From JBEKCD01 sp050015055 (lineage in GTDB: Archaea > Thermoproteota > Bathyarchaeia > Bathyarchaeales > Bathycorpusculaceae): a DNA stretch of 64,000 nt. Below the pieces are notes generated by a model. That model was not told the origin of the DNA and did not search any database. It worked only from the letters and a program-made list of their open reading frames with translations. The position numbers and the translations under genes are program-made. Location of the stretch: assembly GCA_050015055.1 (NCBI GenBank), contig JBEKCD010000001.1:62001-126000 (forward strand). Reading direction: 5' to 3'. Below are positions 10,095 to 17,880 of the stretch, piece after piece; the first letter of the stretch is position 1; each line of letters opens with the position of its first letter.

Positions 10095-12716
10095 CTAACC
10101 TGTGAGTGTTGGTGCTGAGAGTGTCGCGCCGCTGAGCAGGGTCCACCCTGTGAAGTTGTTTGTTTCCAAGTCGATGTCTCCACACCAGAGCGTGCTCCCG
10201 TCTAAGCCTCGAACAACCGTGCAAAGCTCGCTACCCATAATCGTGGCCGCAGGGCCATCAATGGTTGCTCCAGTCGGCAACCCAGTCCAGCCAGCCCAAG
10301 AATCAGTAGAACCAGTGCAGTTTCTGTAGTAGATTGTGTTGTCCATTCCCCTGACGACCAAGTAGACCTCGCCAGCAACCTGGTTTGCGGTCAGAGACGG
10401 CTTGGAGTCCGTCGCCCCTGAGACACTTTCCCAATCTTGAACAACTCCAGAATCGTTGGCTACGACGTGCCAGAGGCTGCTGCCGTCCATCCCGCGAACA
10501 ACAATGTGCAAGTCGCTTCCAAGCATGGCCGCAGCCGGAGCATCAAATGTCGCTCCAGTCGGAACAGCCTGCCAAGAACCCCAAGAGCCACTGTAATAAC
10601 GATAGTATATCCTGTCGTCCAAGCCGCGAACAACAAGGCAAAGTACAGTGCCATTCGATGTCAGCGCAGGCGCTGAAGATGTCGCACCATCAAGCAGTGT
10701 CCAGCCGGAAAAGGTCGACACGTTCGCAGGATCCGTCAAGTATCCGTGCCAAAGCGAGCTCCCATCCATACCACGCACTACGACGTGCAATTCATCGCCT
10801 AGCATGGCCACTGCAGGGCTATCACACGTCGATCCTGGAAGGGCAGCCCAATCTTTCCAGTCTGTCCCGTTCCAACATCGACAGTATATCCTGTTATCTA
10901 TGCCCCTGACAACCAGACTCATACTGGACGGCGTCGCGTTCGCCTCGTTCGATGGAGTCGACTCACCAGCAGCGTTGCTGGCGGAGACTTTGTAGTAGTA
11001 GGTTGGCCCGTTCGCGACCGTTACGTCCGTGTAGGCTGACACGTTGCCCACTGTTGCGTAAAGGGTTTCAGCACCCGACGTGGTACTCCTGTAGATTGTG
11101 TAGTTTGTGATTGCGGAGCCACCATCGGATGACGGGGCAGACCAGGATAACGCGACTTGTGAATTGCCCGCGGTTGCTTTGAGGTTCTGCGGAGCTGAAG
11201 GTGCACTCGCGACAGGCTGGCTGTTCACGCTGGTGATTTGGTTCCAGTCGCTTGAGAATTGAACGTCGTACACGCCGTTAGCTGGGAAGTTGTAGCTCAC
11301 TGGCGTGGAGCCGTAGATAAAGGTCAACTCGCCCTTGTTCACTGGAATCCTGATCCTGTGGTTGCCGTAGTCAAACTGAAACTGTGAAGATTGGAATTGA
11401 GTTCTATAGTCGTTGTAGTTCTCTTCGCGAATGGGAACGGCGAGGTTTCCCGTGACTGGAACTATTCCGTCGAGGAAGAGTATCGCTGCACCGCAGACGG
11501 TCGCGTCGTTGGAAGGCGAGCTTCCATCGTCCCCCGCGAATTTGCCGTTAACGTACAGGTCACTTGAAACCAGTCCCTGCCACGCCTTGCTCGAGCCCAT
11601 CAGCATGTTTTGAAACGTCGACTGCATTGCTGGCGAGAAATAAGGATAAAGTTCCTGCAGCGCCATCATCGCACCCATCGTTTCCCAAAGCCTCATCTGC
11701 GAGTTAATAGTCGCGTGCACTATCACTCCGGGGCTAGACCACCCCGGAGAACCCCAACCTGTGGCCAACAGCTTGTAGTTCAAATCCTGAATTACCCTAT
11801 TCCAGTTTGAGGTGTTCTGGGTTCCGCCCTTCTGCTGCGCGTACTCAGCGATGACCTGCGCAAAGCTTCCCATCTCGCACTCAACAACTTGTGAGCTCGT
11901 CGTGTACGTGTAAAACTGTCCAGTCCAATGATTTTGCACGCCTGCCCAGGCCTTGTCTGCATAGGCCAAGGCTCCAGGCACACCCTGCTCCGCAAACTTT
12001 AGGAAAACGCTCAACGTCTCGGCACACTCGTCGTAGTATCGGCTTGAGTACGAGTAGGCCCAGTTCGACCGCGGATCGCAAAACAGCATCTCTCCAAAAG
12101 CACTGTTTATCGGCGGCTTGTCATAAAGAGCAGCAAAGTCCGTGAAAGCCTTAGTTACGTTCCATTTACTCGTCAATCCGTACTGCTGCGCGTACTGGTA
12201 ACCCCACAGAATGTACCTATTGTAAACCAAAAAACACGTTGGATTCGGATCACCGTAGCTCTTAGCGTCGTTGAAAGTTGCGGGTAGACTTCCGCACATC
12301 GGCATTTGCTCCAGAGCCATCTGGGTTTGTGACGACACAGTCGGCGAAGTGTAATTGTTGACGTCCGCTATTCGCGCCACGTACAAAGCATCCGCATAGT
12401 CACCGCGATTGACGTCCTGGGTAATGGCCGTATCCAAAGCTGAACCATTCTGTCCCGCCAGGATAGGTGCCCATTCGGCAGTCCAAGAATCAGCAGTGCT
12501 CCACGTAACATTCTTGATAACAGAGTTCAGAGCATCAGCAAGAATTGCACCTGAACCAGTCACGCTCGGAGAACTCTTATGAGGAGTCGCAGCTAGAAAA
12601 GCGCGCGTGCCATTGGCGTTTATCGAGCTAATATTGATAAGGTTTGTCAACGGAGAAGCAAGAGCCAAGCACAACAAGGCAACAATCAGAACCGAAAAAA
12701 CCTTACGCCTAAACAC
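10095..12716 (-). CDS. Secreted alpha/alpha-toroid-like protein with FN3 and C-terminal lectin-like propeller
   Basis: 873 residues, GTG start. A signal segment (to about residue 40) is followed by a mostly helical region of about 420 residues rich in Trp/Tyr and in motifs such as GYQYAQQYG and YADKAWAGVQNHW. This looks like the (alpha/alpha)6 barrel of glycoside hydrolases or polysaccharide lyases, but I cannot name the family or the catalytic acids. A fibronectin type III domain (about 505-598, from PSAPQNLKATAG to NEANATP) and six VVRG modules follow. The predicted role is polysaccharide degradation tethered by a lectin tail. GGGGGAAG upstream of the GTG serves as ribosome site and a CGATAAAACC box near 12775 as promoter. 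Identity of the head domain is the weak point. Confidence 0.8.
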   Translation of the reverse strand: MFRRKVFSVLIVALLCLALASPLTNLINISSINANGTRAFLAATPHKSSPSVTGSGAILADALNSVIKNVTWSTADSWTAEWAPILAGQNGSALDTAITQDVNRGDYADALYVARIADVNNYTSPTVSSQTQMALEQMPMCGSLPATFNDAKSYGDPNPTCFLVYNRYILWGYQYAQQYGLTSKWNVTKAFTDFAALYDKPPINSAFGEMLFCDPRSNWAYSYSSRYYDECAETLSVFLKFAEQGVPGALAYADKAWAGVQNHWTGQFYTYTTSSQVVECEMGSFAQVIAEYAQQKGGTQNTSNWNRVIQDLNYKLLATGWGSPGWSSPGVIVHATINSQMRLWETMGAMMALQELYPYFSPAMQSTFQNMLMGSSKAWQGLVSSDLYVNGKFAGDDGSSPSNDATVCGAAILFLDGIVPVTGNLAVPIREENYNDYRTQFQSSQFQFDYGNHRIRIPVNKGELTFIYGSTPVSYNFPANGVYDVQFSSDWNQITSVNSQPVASAPSAPQNLKATAGNSQVALSWSAPSSDGGSAITNYTIYRSTTSGAETLYATVGNVSAYTDVTVANGPTYYYKVSASNAAGESTPSNEANATPSSMSLVVRGIDNRIYCRCWNGTDWKDWAALPGSTCDSPAVAMLGDELHVVVRGMDGSSLWHGYLTDPANVSTFSGWTLLDGATSSAPALTSNGTVLCLVVRGLDDRIYYRYYSGSWGSWQAVPTGATFDAPAAAMLGSDLHIVVRGMDGSSLWHVVANDSGVVQDWESVSGATDSKPSLTANQVAGEVYLVVRGMDNTIYYRNCTGSTDSWAGWTGLPTGATIDGPAATIMGSELCTVVRGLDGSTLWCGDIDLETNNFTGWTLLSGATLSAPTLTG

Positions 12717-12991
12717 TCTCGATCGCTTCCCCCATGTCCGTTGTCCAATTTGAGCCGATCAACGCAAAGGTTTTATCGATTGCGTTTTCCGACCCGCTGA
12801 CGACACTTACTCTTATCCATCGGAACGGCTTCACCTACTGAAGCGGAAATGACTATTTAGTCCTTATGGATGACTCTTCTATTACTTCACAAACTGAACA
12901 AAAATAATCGTATGTCCAAACGCACTTCGTCGCCTCTTTTCCATTTTTGGAAACAAATCAGCGCAAAATTGAATCAGCCATAAAACCAAAC

Positions 12992-12997
12992 GCGCGC
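12992..12997. repeat. GCGCGC tract before the propeller remnant
   Basis: Single tract in the 600-base gap between the GTG-started propeller gene and the AbiE-like pair. The gap otherwise holds a promoter region and the propeller remnant at 13052-13267. Confidence 0.6.
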
Positions 12998-13051
12998 AGC
13001 ACAAAAGTCACAAATCACTTTGCAAAATCCTGACAAAAACATCCCAAGACA

Positions 13052-13267
13052 TCAAGGATCCTCGGACCACTGCGAACCGAAAACAACCTTGAACCCTGAA
13101 AAGCAGCGGAAAAAAAGCATCGAATATAACGCATCCCAGTAATTGGTAACGCACGCCGCGTGCAGAGCGCCCGTGGATGCGGCAGCTGATGGGTCTAGAC
13201 TCGCCTTTCCTGACAGCATGTTCCAGCCTGATAAGGACGAATCGATGAGATTAACATTCCTTTCCAA
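13052..13267 (-). pseudogene. Remnant of a lectin-propeller module
   Basis: The minus-strand frame encodes VNLIDSSLSGWNMLSGKASL followed by DPSAAAS and a degenerate tail. This matches the join between two modules of the neighbouring propellers (for example VDLTDSSFSGWMLLSGSTPS in the esterase). The VVRG core of the next module is destroyed and there is no signal peptide or partner domain. It is probably the decayed end of a fifth member of the array. Confidence 0.6.
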
Positions 13268-13316
13268 GAGTTCATGAAATCTCTTATCAGAAATAGCTGA
13301 TGCGTGGTCTAATGAA

Positions 13317-14057
13317 TTAATCCAATAATTTTCTGAGTTCTCTTAAAACTTCTTCTTTTGTCTTTTCTGTGAATTCAGTCGTGACAAACGTTCCTTTCCA
13401 TGAATCCAAGAATCGTTTGTCGGAAATGTCTTTCTGAATAAGTTTCAGGTTCTTCTTTATTATCTCTGGATGGGCTAGTTTCTTTTTTGCTTCTTCCTTC
13501 AGATTGTCTGGGATGCCGTTTTTCCATATTAATGTGGCTATGTCTCTGATGTCGCTGGGTCTGGCAGACATGAGTTTCAAGATCAAATAGTCAGTGTAAT
13601 CCGGAACGTATATCTCCGTAATTTTTCCGGCAATGGGAATTTTTACTTTCTTGGTTTTCTGTAAGAACTTTTCTGTGATGAAGAATATTTGTTCTTCAGT
13701 TCTTCCTCTCACTTCACCTTCCATGAAATCAAGCGAAATTTTGGCACCAACCTTCAACAATTTGATGCATCTCAGAAAACCGTAGCTATCCCTTTTCTCA
13801 AAGGCTTCTATGCTTAAATCCCTGAGCAACAACTTTTGTATTTTGTCCAGATTCCAGCCGTCAGATTTCTTTAGAACAAAATCACAATCCCTTGTGTATC
13901 GCGAGAGTGACGTGAACGCTCGGAGAGCATAACCACCTATCAAGACGATTTTAGGATTTTCGAATCCGCCAGTCCGTTTTGACAACTGTTCGATTATTTT
14001 GCTTATCTCTTCCTCTCTCAAGTTCATGATTTCGACGTGCTTAACCAAGTTCAACAA
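13317..14057 (-). CDS. AbiEii/AbiGii-like nucleotidyltransferase (toxin component)
   Basis: 246 residues from a TTG at 14057; an ATG at 14027 would give 236. The DNA-polymerase-beta-type nucleotidyltransferase signature is clear: LIGGYALRAF (about residues 39-48) then the metal-binding pair in TRDCDFVL (Asp57 and Asp59), with a third acidic strand in ISLDFMEGE. This is the layout of the AbiEii toxins of type IV toxin-antitoxin and phage-abortive systems, which transfer nucleotides to RNA such as tRNA ends. The start overlaps the end of the upstream partner by 17 bases, implying translational coupling. Strongly AT-rich compared with the flanking secreted-protein genes, suggesting later acquisition. 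Confidence 0.75.
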   Translation of the reverse strand: MLNLVKHVEIMNLREEEISKIIEQLSKRTGGFENPKIVLIGGYALRAFTSLSRYTRDCDFVLKKSDGWNLDKIQKLLLRDLSIEAFEKRDSYGFLRCIKLLKVGAKISLDFMEGEVRGRTEEQIFFITEKFLQKTKKVKIPIAGKITEIYVPDYTDYLILKLMSARPSDIRDIATLIWKNGIPDNLKEEAKKKLAHPEIIKKNLKLIQKDISDKRFLDSWKGTFVTTEFTEKTKEEVLRELRKLLD

Positions 14058-14751
14058 CCTTCTCTATCGCTTCGTCAATTTCTCTTCTTACAAAGTCATC
14101 TTCCAACTTTGTTTCTCTGTGCGGAAATTCTGCTCCGCCTAATTCCTCTAACCGATGGAAGCCATATTCCACGGCCTGTTTGGCCCTGACGTTTGTCTTT
14201 GAAATCCTTTTCCAATAAGATTCTTTGTATAATCTCTTCAAATTGATTTTGTCTCTATTCTCATATAATGTTGCGAACGCATCTGCGAAAGCCCATTTCT
14301 GCAAGCAATCAATCACGTTTTCCTCTATGTCCTCAACTAACAAGTTCCCGACTTTGCGATACTTTATTTTGGACGGGTCCCTTGAGTATTCAACTTCAAT
14401 GTTCCATCCTTTTTTCTTTGCGAACGCTTTCAATGCCTTTCCATATGACCTGTCCTTGACCTTTAAAACGTAAATGTCTCTGTGAACGAAATCATTGTTC
14501 CAGAACGAGGCGGCAGTCTGTGCCGAGACTACTTTGAAGTTCTTGTCTTTCTCCAAAAAATCCCAAATGTTCTTAATCTCAGTAGGAACCCAATACCAGC
14601 CCCACTTGATCCTTTCAATTAAGCCTTCCTTTGATGATTTGTTCAAGTATTCCTTGGCGTTTGGTTCAATTTTCTTTACAGATTTTACTCTGACCAAACT
14701 TCCCTTGAAAGGTCTCAATCTCTCGTTGAACTCTTGCAAGTACTCTGGCAT
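14041..14751 (-). CDS. AbiEi-like winged-helix antitoxin
   Basis: 236 residues, first gene of the two-gene AbiE-like operon. The N-terminal ~75 residues look like a winged helix (VRVKSVKKIEPNAKEYLNKS then GLIERIKWGWYWVP), as in AbiEi antitoxins and related transcriptional regulators. The middle and C-terminal parts fit the AbiEi C-terminal domain, including an ENVIDCLQKWAFADAF helix. Expected to repress the operon and oppose the nucleotidyltransferase. AAAGGTGA precedes the ATG at a good distance. The assignment rests on gene order and motif style, without alignment. Confidence 0.65.
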   Translation of the reverse strand: MPEYLQEFNERLRPFKGSLVRVKSVKKIEPNAKEYLNKSSKEGLIERIKWGWYWVPTEIKNIWDFLEKDKNFKVVSAQTAASFWNNDFVHRDIYVLKVKDRSYGKALKAFAKKKGWNIEVEYSRDPSKIKYRKVGNLLVEDIEENVIDCLQKWAFADAFATLYENRDKINLKRLYKESYWKRISKTNVRAKQAVEYGFHRLEELGGAEFPHRETKLEDDFVRREIDEAIEKVVELG

Positions 14752-14784
14752 TGCTATTCACCTTTTATTATTGTTTGGCAAACT

Positions 14785-14792
14785 ACTTAAAG
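14785..14792 (-). promoter_or_regulatory. TATA-like box of the AbiE-like operon
   Basis: On the minus strand this reads CTTTAAGT, inside ATCTTTAAGTAG, about 35 bases before the antitoxin ATG. Distance fits an archaeal TATA box with a short leader carrying the AAAGGTGA ribosome site. Confidence 0.5.
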
Positions 14793-14885
14793 ATATCCGT
14801 TCACCTTCTTAGGTGCATTGGCAAACTTGGCTAAGAACGCAGAGCACTTGTATCGGAATGCCAAGCGGAACGTTAACGACTCAAA

Positions 14886-15092
14886 TTGTCCAAACACAAG
14901 ATTATTATGAGTTCTGATGATGCCCCAATTATTGTTAACGAGCAAGCCTTGACTGAAGCGTATGCTCCACGCGCGCTACCAGCCACCCTGCTCGCAAACG
15001 TGAAAAGGCTCAAGTACGCAGCCCCAGCAACGGGCCTACTCTTCCTGGCAACAGTCGCCATACACATTTATGAAATAATAGCTGCAACGTAA
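14886..15092 (+). CDS. Small C-terminally anchored membrane protein
   Basis: 68 residues from TTG at 14886 or 61 from ATG at 14907. A polar N-terminal half rich in Asp/Glu is followed by one hydrophobic segment, TGLLFLATVAIHIYEIIAAT, at the extreme C-terminus. That segment resembles the last 20 residues of the small membrane protein at 56268-56480 (TSIMFLITIAIRIFGIITST), including a preceding KRL/R-Y/N-A motif, so the two may be a family. A GCGCGC tract at 14971 lies in the gene and another follows the stop at 15099. Function unknown. Confidence 0.5.
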   Translation: MSKHKIIMSSDDAPIIVNEQALTEAYAPRALPATLLANVKRLKYAAPATGLLFLATVAIHIYEIIAAT

Positions 15093-15098
15093 CGCAGA

Positions 15099-15406
15099 GC
15101 GCGCGATTCTCACGCTTGTTTTTCAGAGAATGGCCAAGACTTTCATCCGTAGAAAAGGAGGATGGGCCGAGATGTGTTTTTCTAGAACTGTGGCTTTGCT
15201 TTTCAGGAGGGCTCAGTCCATTCTCCTCTCTGTGACTATGTATGAGTTTTGGTGCACATACGCGTTGTGAAAGAGTCTTCTATAAGAATTCTCTAGTACA
15301 CAAGTCAATTCTACCGATTCTTGTCCCCTTTGAGCCCAGCTGAAACCTGAAACGGAAAAACTCGTAGAACGCCACAAAGATCTAATCATGCTGGAAGTGC
15401 GCGCGC
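15099..15406. repeat. GCGCGC tracts (15099-15104, 15399-15406)
   Basis: Two tracts in the 399-base gap between the small membrane protein and the zinc-ribbon gene. The first follows the upstream stop codon by seven bases. Between them lies the dispersed 23-bp repeat at 15265. No gene is recognised in this gap. Confidence 0.6.
15265..15287 (+). repeat. Dispersed 23-bp repeat, copy A
   Basis: TTGTGAAAGAGTCTTCTATA plus AGA. The same 23 bases occur at 54959-54981 with a single A-to-G change. Both copies are intergenic; flanking sequence is only weakly alike. Role unknown: a conserved regulatory or small-RNA segment, or the relic of a mobile element. Confidence 0.6.
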
Positions 15407-15491
15407 AGACATATTTGCAATTTGGGAATACTTCCTTTTAACTCTAAACATCAAAGACTGTGCTGATGGGATTCGCAAGGCGTGAGTGAAT

Positions 15492-15611
15492 ATGGCAAAG
15501 AGGATTTTCTGTGACATGTGTGGACGCGAGTTAACGACTTCGGAAGCAATCCAGCTGTTGGGGCATGACCTGTGTGCTACCTGCTGCAAGAAGCTTGTTC
15601 CTGCCAGATAG
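15492..15611 (+). CDS. Tiny CxxC-CxxC zinc-ribbon protein
   Basis: 39 residues from ATG at 15492 to TAG at 15611. The protein has CDMC near the start and CATCC near the end, separated by about 20 residues, the four-cysteine spacing of a small zinc ribbon. Two-thirds is hydrophilic and no membrane segment is present. Such minimal ribbons are common in archaea as nucleic-acid or protein-binding modules; no partner is evident here. A GTGAGTGAAT stretch precedes the ATG but no strong ribosome site. A GCGCGCGC tract (15645) follows the stop. Confidence 0.6.
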   Translation: MAKRIFCDMCGRELTTSEAIQLLGHDLCATCCKKLVPAR

Positions 15612-15644
15612 TTAACATAGCGCGATGGTATGGGGGTATTAAAC

Positions 15645-15652
15645 GCGCGCGC
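15645..15652. repeat. GCGCGCGC tract after the zinc-ribbon gene
   Basis: Lies 34 bases after the stop codon in a 308-base gap. The rest of the gap shows short AT-rich stretches but no recognisable gene or repeat. Confidence 0.6.
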
Positions 15653-15919
15653 TGAAAGACTTACTTAAGTGTTGTCCAGAATAGCTCTAGAAGATAAAGC
15701 TATATTATTGCGACATGAAAAGCGTCACCATGAACTTGGCGCGTTAGCGTGTTGCTAAATTCCTTTTTTTGGAGAGAGTAGGATTGAGTTGCGTATGTTT
15801 CTTCAAGCGCACGCATGTTCAAATGTAGATACAGATCGAAACGGCCTGACAAATGAGGACAATAGTTTGAAAGAAAAGGTTTATTACGCTTTGATCGATG
15901 AGCTTCATAGGGGAGAAGA

Positions 15920-16321
15920 GTGGAGAGACGTCTCATAGTGGTTATTATCCTCTTGATAGTGTCCGTGACGACAGTTGGCATGGTCGCCTACTACGCTCTT
16001 CAGCCGAGCGAACATTACCATCCTCTCCTGTTGTACCAATGGGAACCGCCACCAATGACAAACACGACTACTCCTTTCACAACAACTGGAAAACAGTGGT
16101 ATATCGAATGGACGTTCGCAACCTACCATCTGGTCTCATCCTCATTAGACGTATCAGTGCGAAAAGCCTCCAACGACGCACTCGTTGAGAAAGTAACGCT
16201 TACAAGCCAGCAACCCAAGCATTACTTTAACGAGCAAGGCACATTCTACCTGACCATTATGGTGAACAACGCTACCAACCTGGAGGGAGAACAGTTGGTC
16301 CTCGTAGACGTCTGGGGCTAG
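15920..16321 (+). CDS. Membrane-anchored extracytoplasmic protein, unknown
   Basis: 133 residues from GTG at 15920, with GGGGAGAAGA just upstream. One strong N-terminal hydrophobic segment (LIVVIILLIVSVTTVGMVAY) acts as signal anchor and the remaining ~105 residues are predicted outside the cell, beta-rich and Thr/Asn-rich. The C-terminal part (VSVRKASNDALVEKVTLTSQ then a GTFYLTIMVNNA strand) looks like one Ig-like or CARDB-like beta sandwich. I do not recognise a family. It stands alone, about 280 bases before the HTH-RDD gene. Confidence 0.65.
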   Translation: MERRLIVVIILLIVSVTTVGMVAYYALQPSEHYHPLLLYQWEPPPMTNTTTPFTTTGKQWYIEWTFATYHLVSSSLDVSVRKASNDALVEKVTLTSQQPKHYFNEQGTFYLTIMVNNATNLEGEQLVLVDVWG

Positions 16322-16597
16322 GATAGCCTCAGCTAAACCCATTTTCCACACAGAACCACAACAGCAAAACAAAGTCGCCGCACACAAACCACAAGCACCA
16401 TTGGCGTACGCGCTGAACGGTAGAAAACTCGAAAACATCAAGAACCACACGTGAAACGGAAAAATCGAAACAGAGAATTCTGCGGCTCATGGATTCTTCG
16501 TTTTTGTTCTTCGTGGTCGCAGGAAGATTATTAAGGTCGCTAAATCCTTCAAAGCTAGGAAAAACGGATTATTTTAAGAATGAATCGGGTTTGAAGG

Positions 16598-17299
16598 ATG
16601 GCAGTAGATCAGGAAAACGTGTCAAAAATACTCTCTGTAATATCTCATAGCCTGAGAAGAGAAATTCTCTTAGAACTCAGTGAAAAAAATGAATGCTCCT
16701 TCACCGAATTGATGAATGCTCTCAACATAGATACGGGAAAGCTGAGCTTTCACATTCGAAGCCTCGGTGTTTTTCTGGAACAAACACCATCCGGCAAATA
16801 CAGACTGAGCAGACTGGGCGAAAACGCCGTAAGACTTATCAAGGATTTGGAAGCGTGGGCACCGGAAGCAGAGATAGCGGCAAAAACGACTGGTCTGCCG
16901 GTTGCAACCTTCAGGAGAAGGGCTCTTGCCTTTCTCATAGACTTTTCGCTGGTGCTTGCAATCACGATTCTGATAACGCTGCCCAACTCTGTTTCTCTGC
17001 TGGCCGGAGGCGCATTCTATTTTGACACGGACCTCATTGTTTTTCTGGTTCTCCTGTGGGGGTACTCGACCCTTCTGGAAGGATTCGCAGGCCAGAGTCT
17101 AGGAAAACGTGTCATAGGCCTGAAGGTAGTGAAAACCGACGGCAAGAAACTCTTCTACGACCATGCAGCCGTAAGAAACTTTGGCAAGGCTTTCCTACTG
17201 CCCTTCGACCTGCTCGTTGGACTGAGAATGAAGGACGAGAGATACATCAGGTATTTCGACAAGTTTGCCGGCACAACCGTAGTAGACTTGAGACTCTAA
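16598..17299 (+). CDS. Winged-helix regulator fused to an RDD membrane domain
   Basis: 233 residues from ATG at 16598 with GAAGG before it. Residues about 5-85 form an ArsR-type winged helix (ISHSLRREILLELSEKNECS, FTELMNALNI, LSFHIRSLG recognition helix). From about residue 103 an RDD domain follows, with the family arginine in FRRRALAFLIDFSLVL and paired membrane helices, the second containing GQSLGKRVIGLKVV, a typical RDD signature. The fusion implies a membrane-tethered transcription factor that may sense a membrane signal. RDD/HTH fusions are seen in uncultivated archaea. Targets cannot be told from sequence; the nearest downstream genes are the small coiled protein and the dockerin protein. 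Confidence 0.85.
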   Translation: MAVDQENVSKILSVISHSLRREILLELSEKNECSFTELMNALNIDTGKLSFHIRSLGVFLEQTPSGKYRLSRLGENAVRLIKDLEAWAPEAEIAAKTTGLPVATFRRRALAFLIDFSLVLAITILITLPNSVSLLAGGAFYFDTDLIVFLVLLWGYSTLLEGFAGQSLGKRVIGLKVVKTDGKKLFYDHAAVRNFGKAFLLPFDLLVGLRMKDERYIRYFDKFAGTTVVDLRL

Positions 17300-17610
17300 G
17301 GTCTCTACTCGGCTTGTCAATTCCTCTTTGAAAATCCTGCGAAGCCGCATTCGCAAACTCTCCAAACATAGTTGACTATCTGCGAAAGCACGCTTGTCAA
17401 AAAGCGTTAAGATGGTCTGCTTCCTTAAGAGCAACAACCAATATGTCCACGAGGGAAGGAAGAAATGGCAAGAACATCATTCGTCGCGGGGATTCCCCCT
17501 AGGCGGATAAGAACAGCATGCGTTTTTCTCCGTTCTTTGCAGGTGAGGAGCCTGTCAGTTTGCATTTGGACGTGTACAAATAAACGAGGGTTGGGGGCGA
17601 GGGTGATCTT
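17300..17610. other. Gap with promoter-like stretch only
   Basis: 311 bases. A GTACAAATAAACG stretch at about 17573-17585 could be the TATA region for the next small gene, whose ribosome site GAGGGTGAT follows. Nothing else recognised. Confidence 0.35.
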
Positions 17611-17850
17611 ATGAACGTCCCTCAACAGATCCAGGAAGAACTCCTTCGTCACCTATCAAACTTCGTCTCAGACTTGGACAAGATAGGCGGCATCATAGAA
17701 GAAGCGAGGCCTCACCATGCAGTTATCAGACGCTGGAGAAAGCTCAAGTTTGAAATGGAAGGAGACCTCAGCGACGCTCTAAAGATAATCAATGAAAGAG
17801 AGACAGGAAAGATAACCGCGCTGAAGCCACAGAGCACGAGCCGTGCTTAA
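17611..17850 (+). CDS. Small charged helical protein, unknown
   Basis: 79 residues from ATG at 17611 with GAGGGTGAT at proper distance. Predicted soluble and mostly helical, with heptad-like spacing in EELLRHLSNFVSDLDKIGGI and many Arg/Glu. No cysteines or known motif. It ends 30 bases before the TTG-started dockerin gene and could be cotranscribed with it. No function assigned. Confidence 0.55.
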   Translation: MNVPQQIQEELLRHLSNFVSDLDKIGGIIEEARPHHAVIRRWRKLKFEMEGDLSDALKIINERETGKITALKPQSTSRA

Positions 17851-17880
17851 AAAAGACTGTTTCCTCTTGGGGAGAGAACG

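Noticed and set aside
13052..13267. An intact small gene of 71 codons
   Set aside because: Its only recognisable part is a decayed propeller module; reported as a remnant instead.
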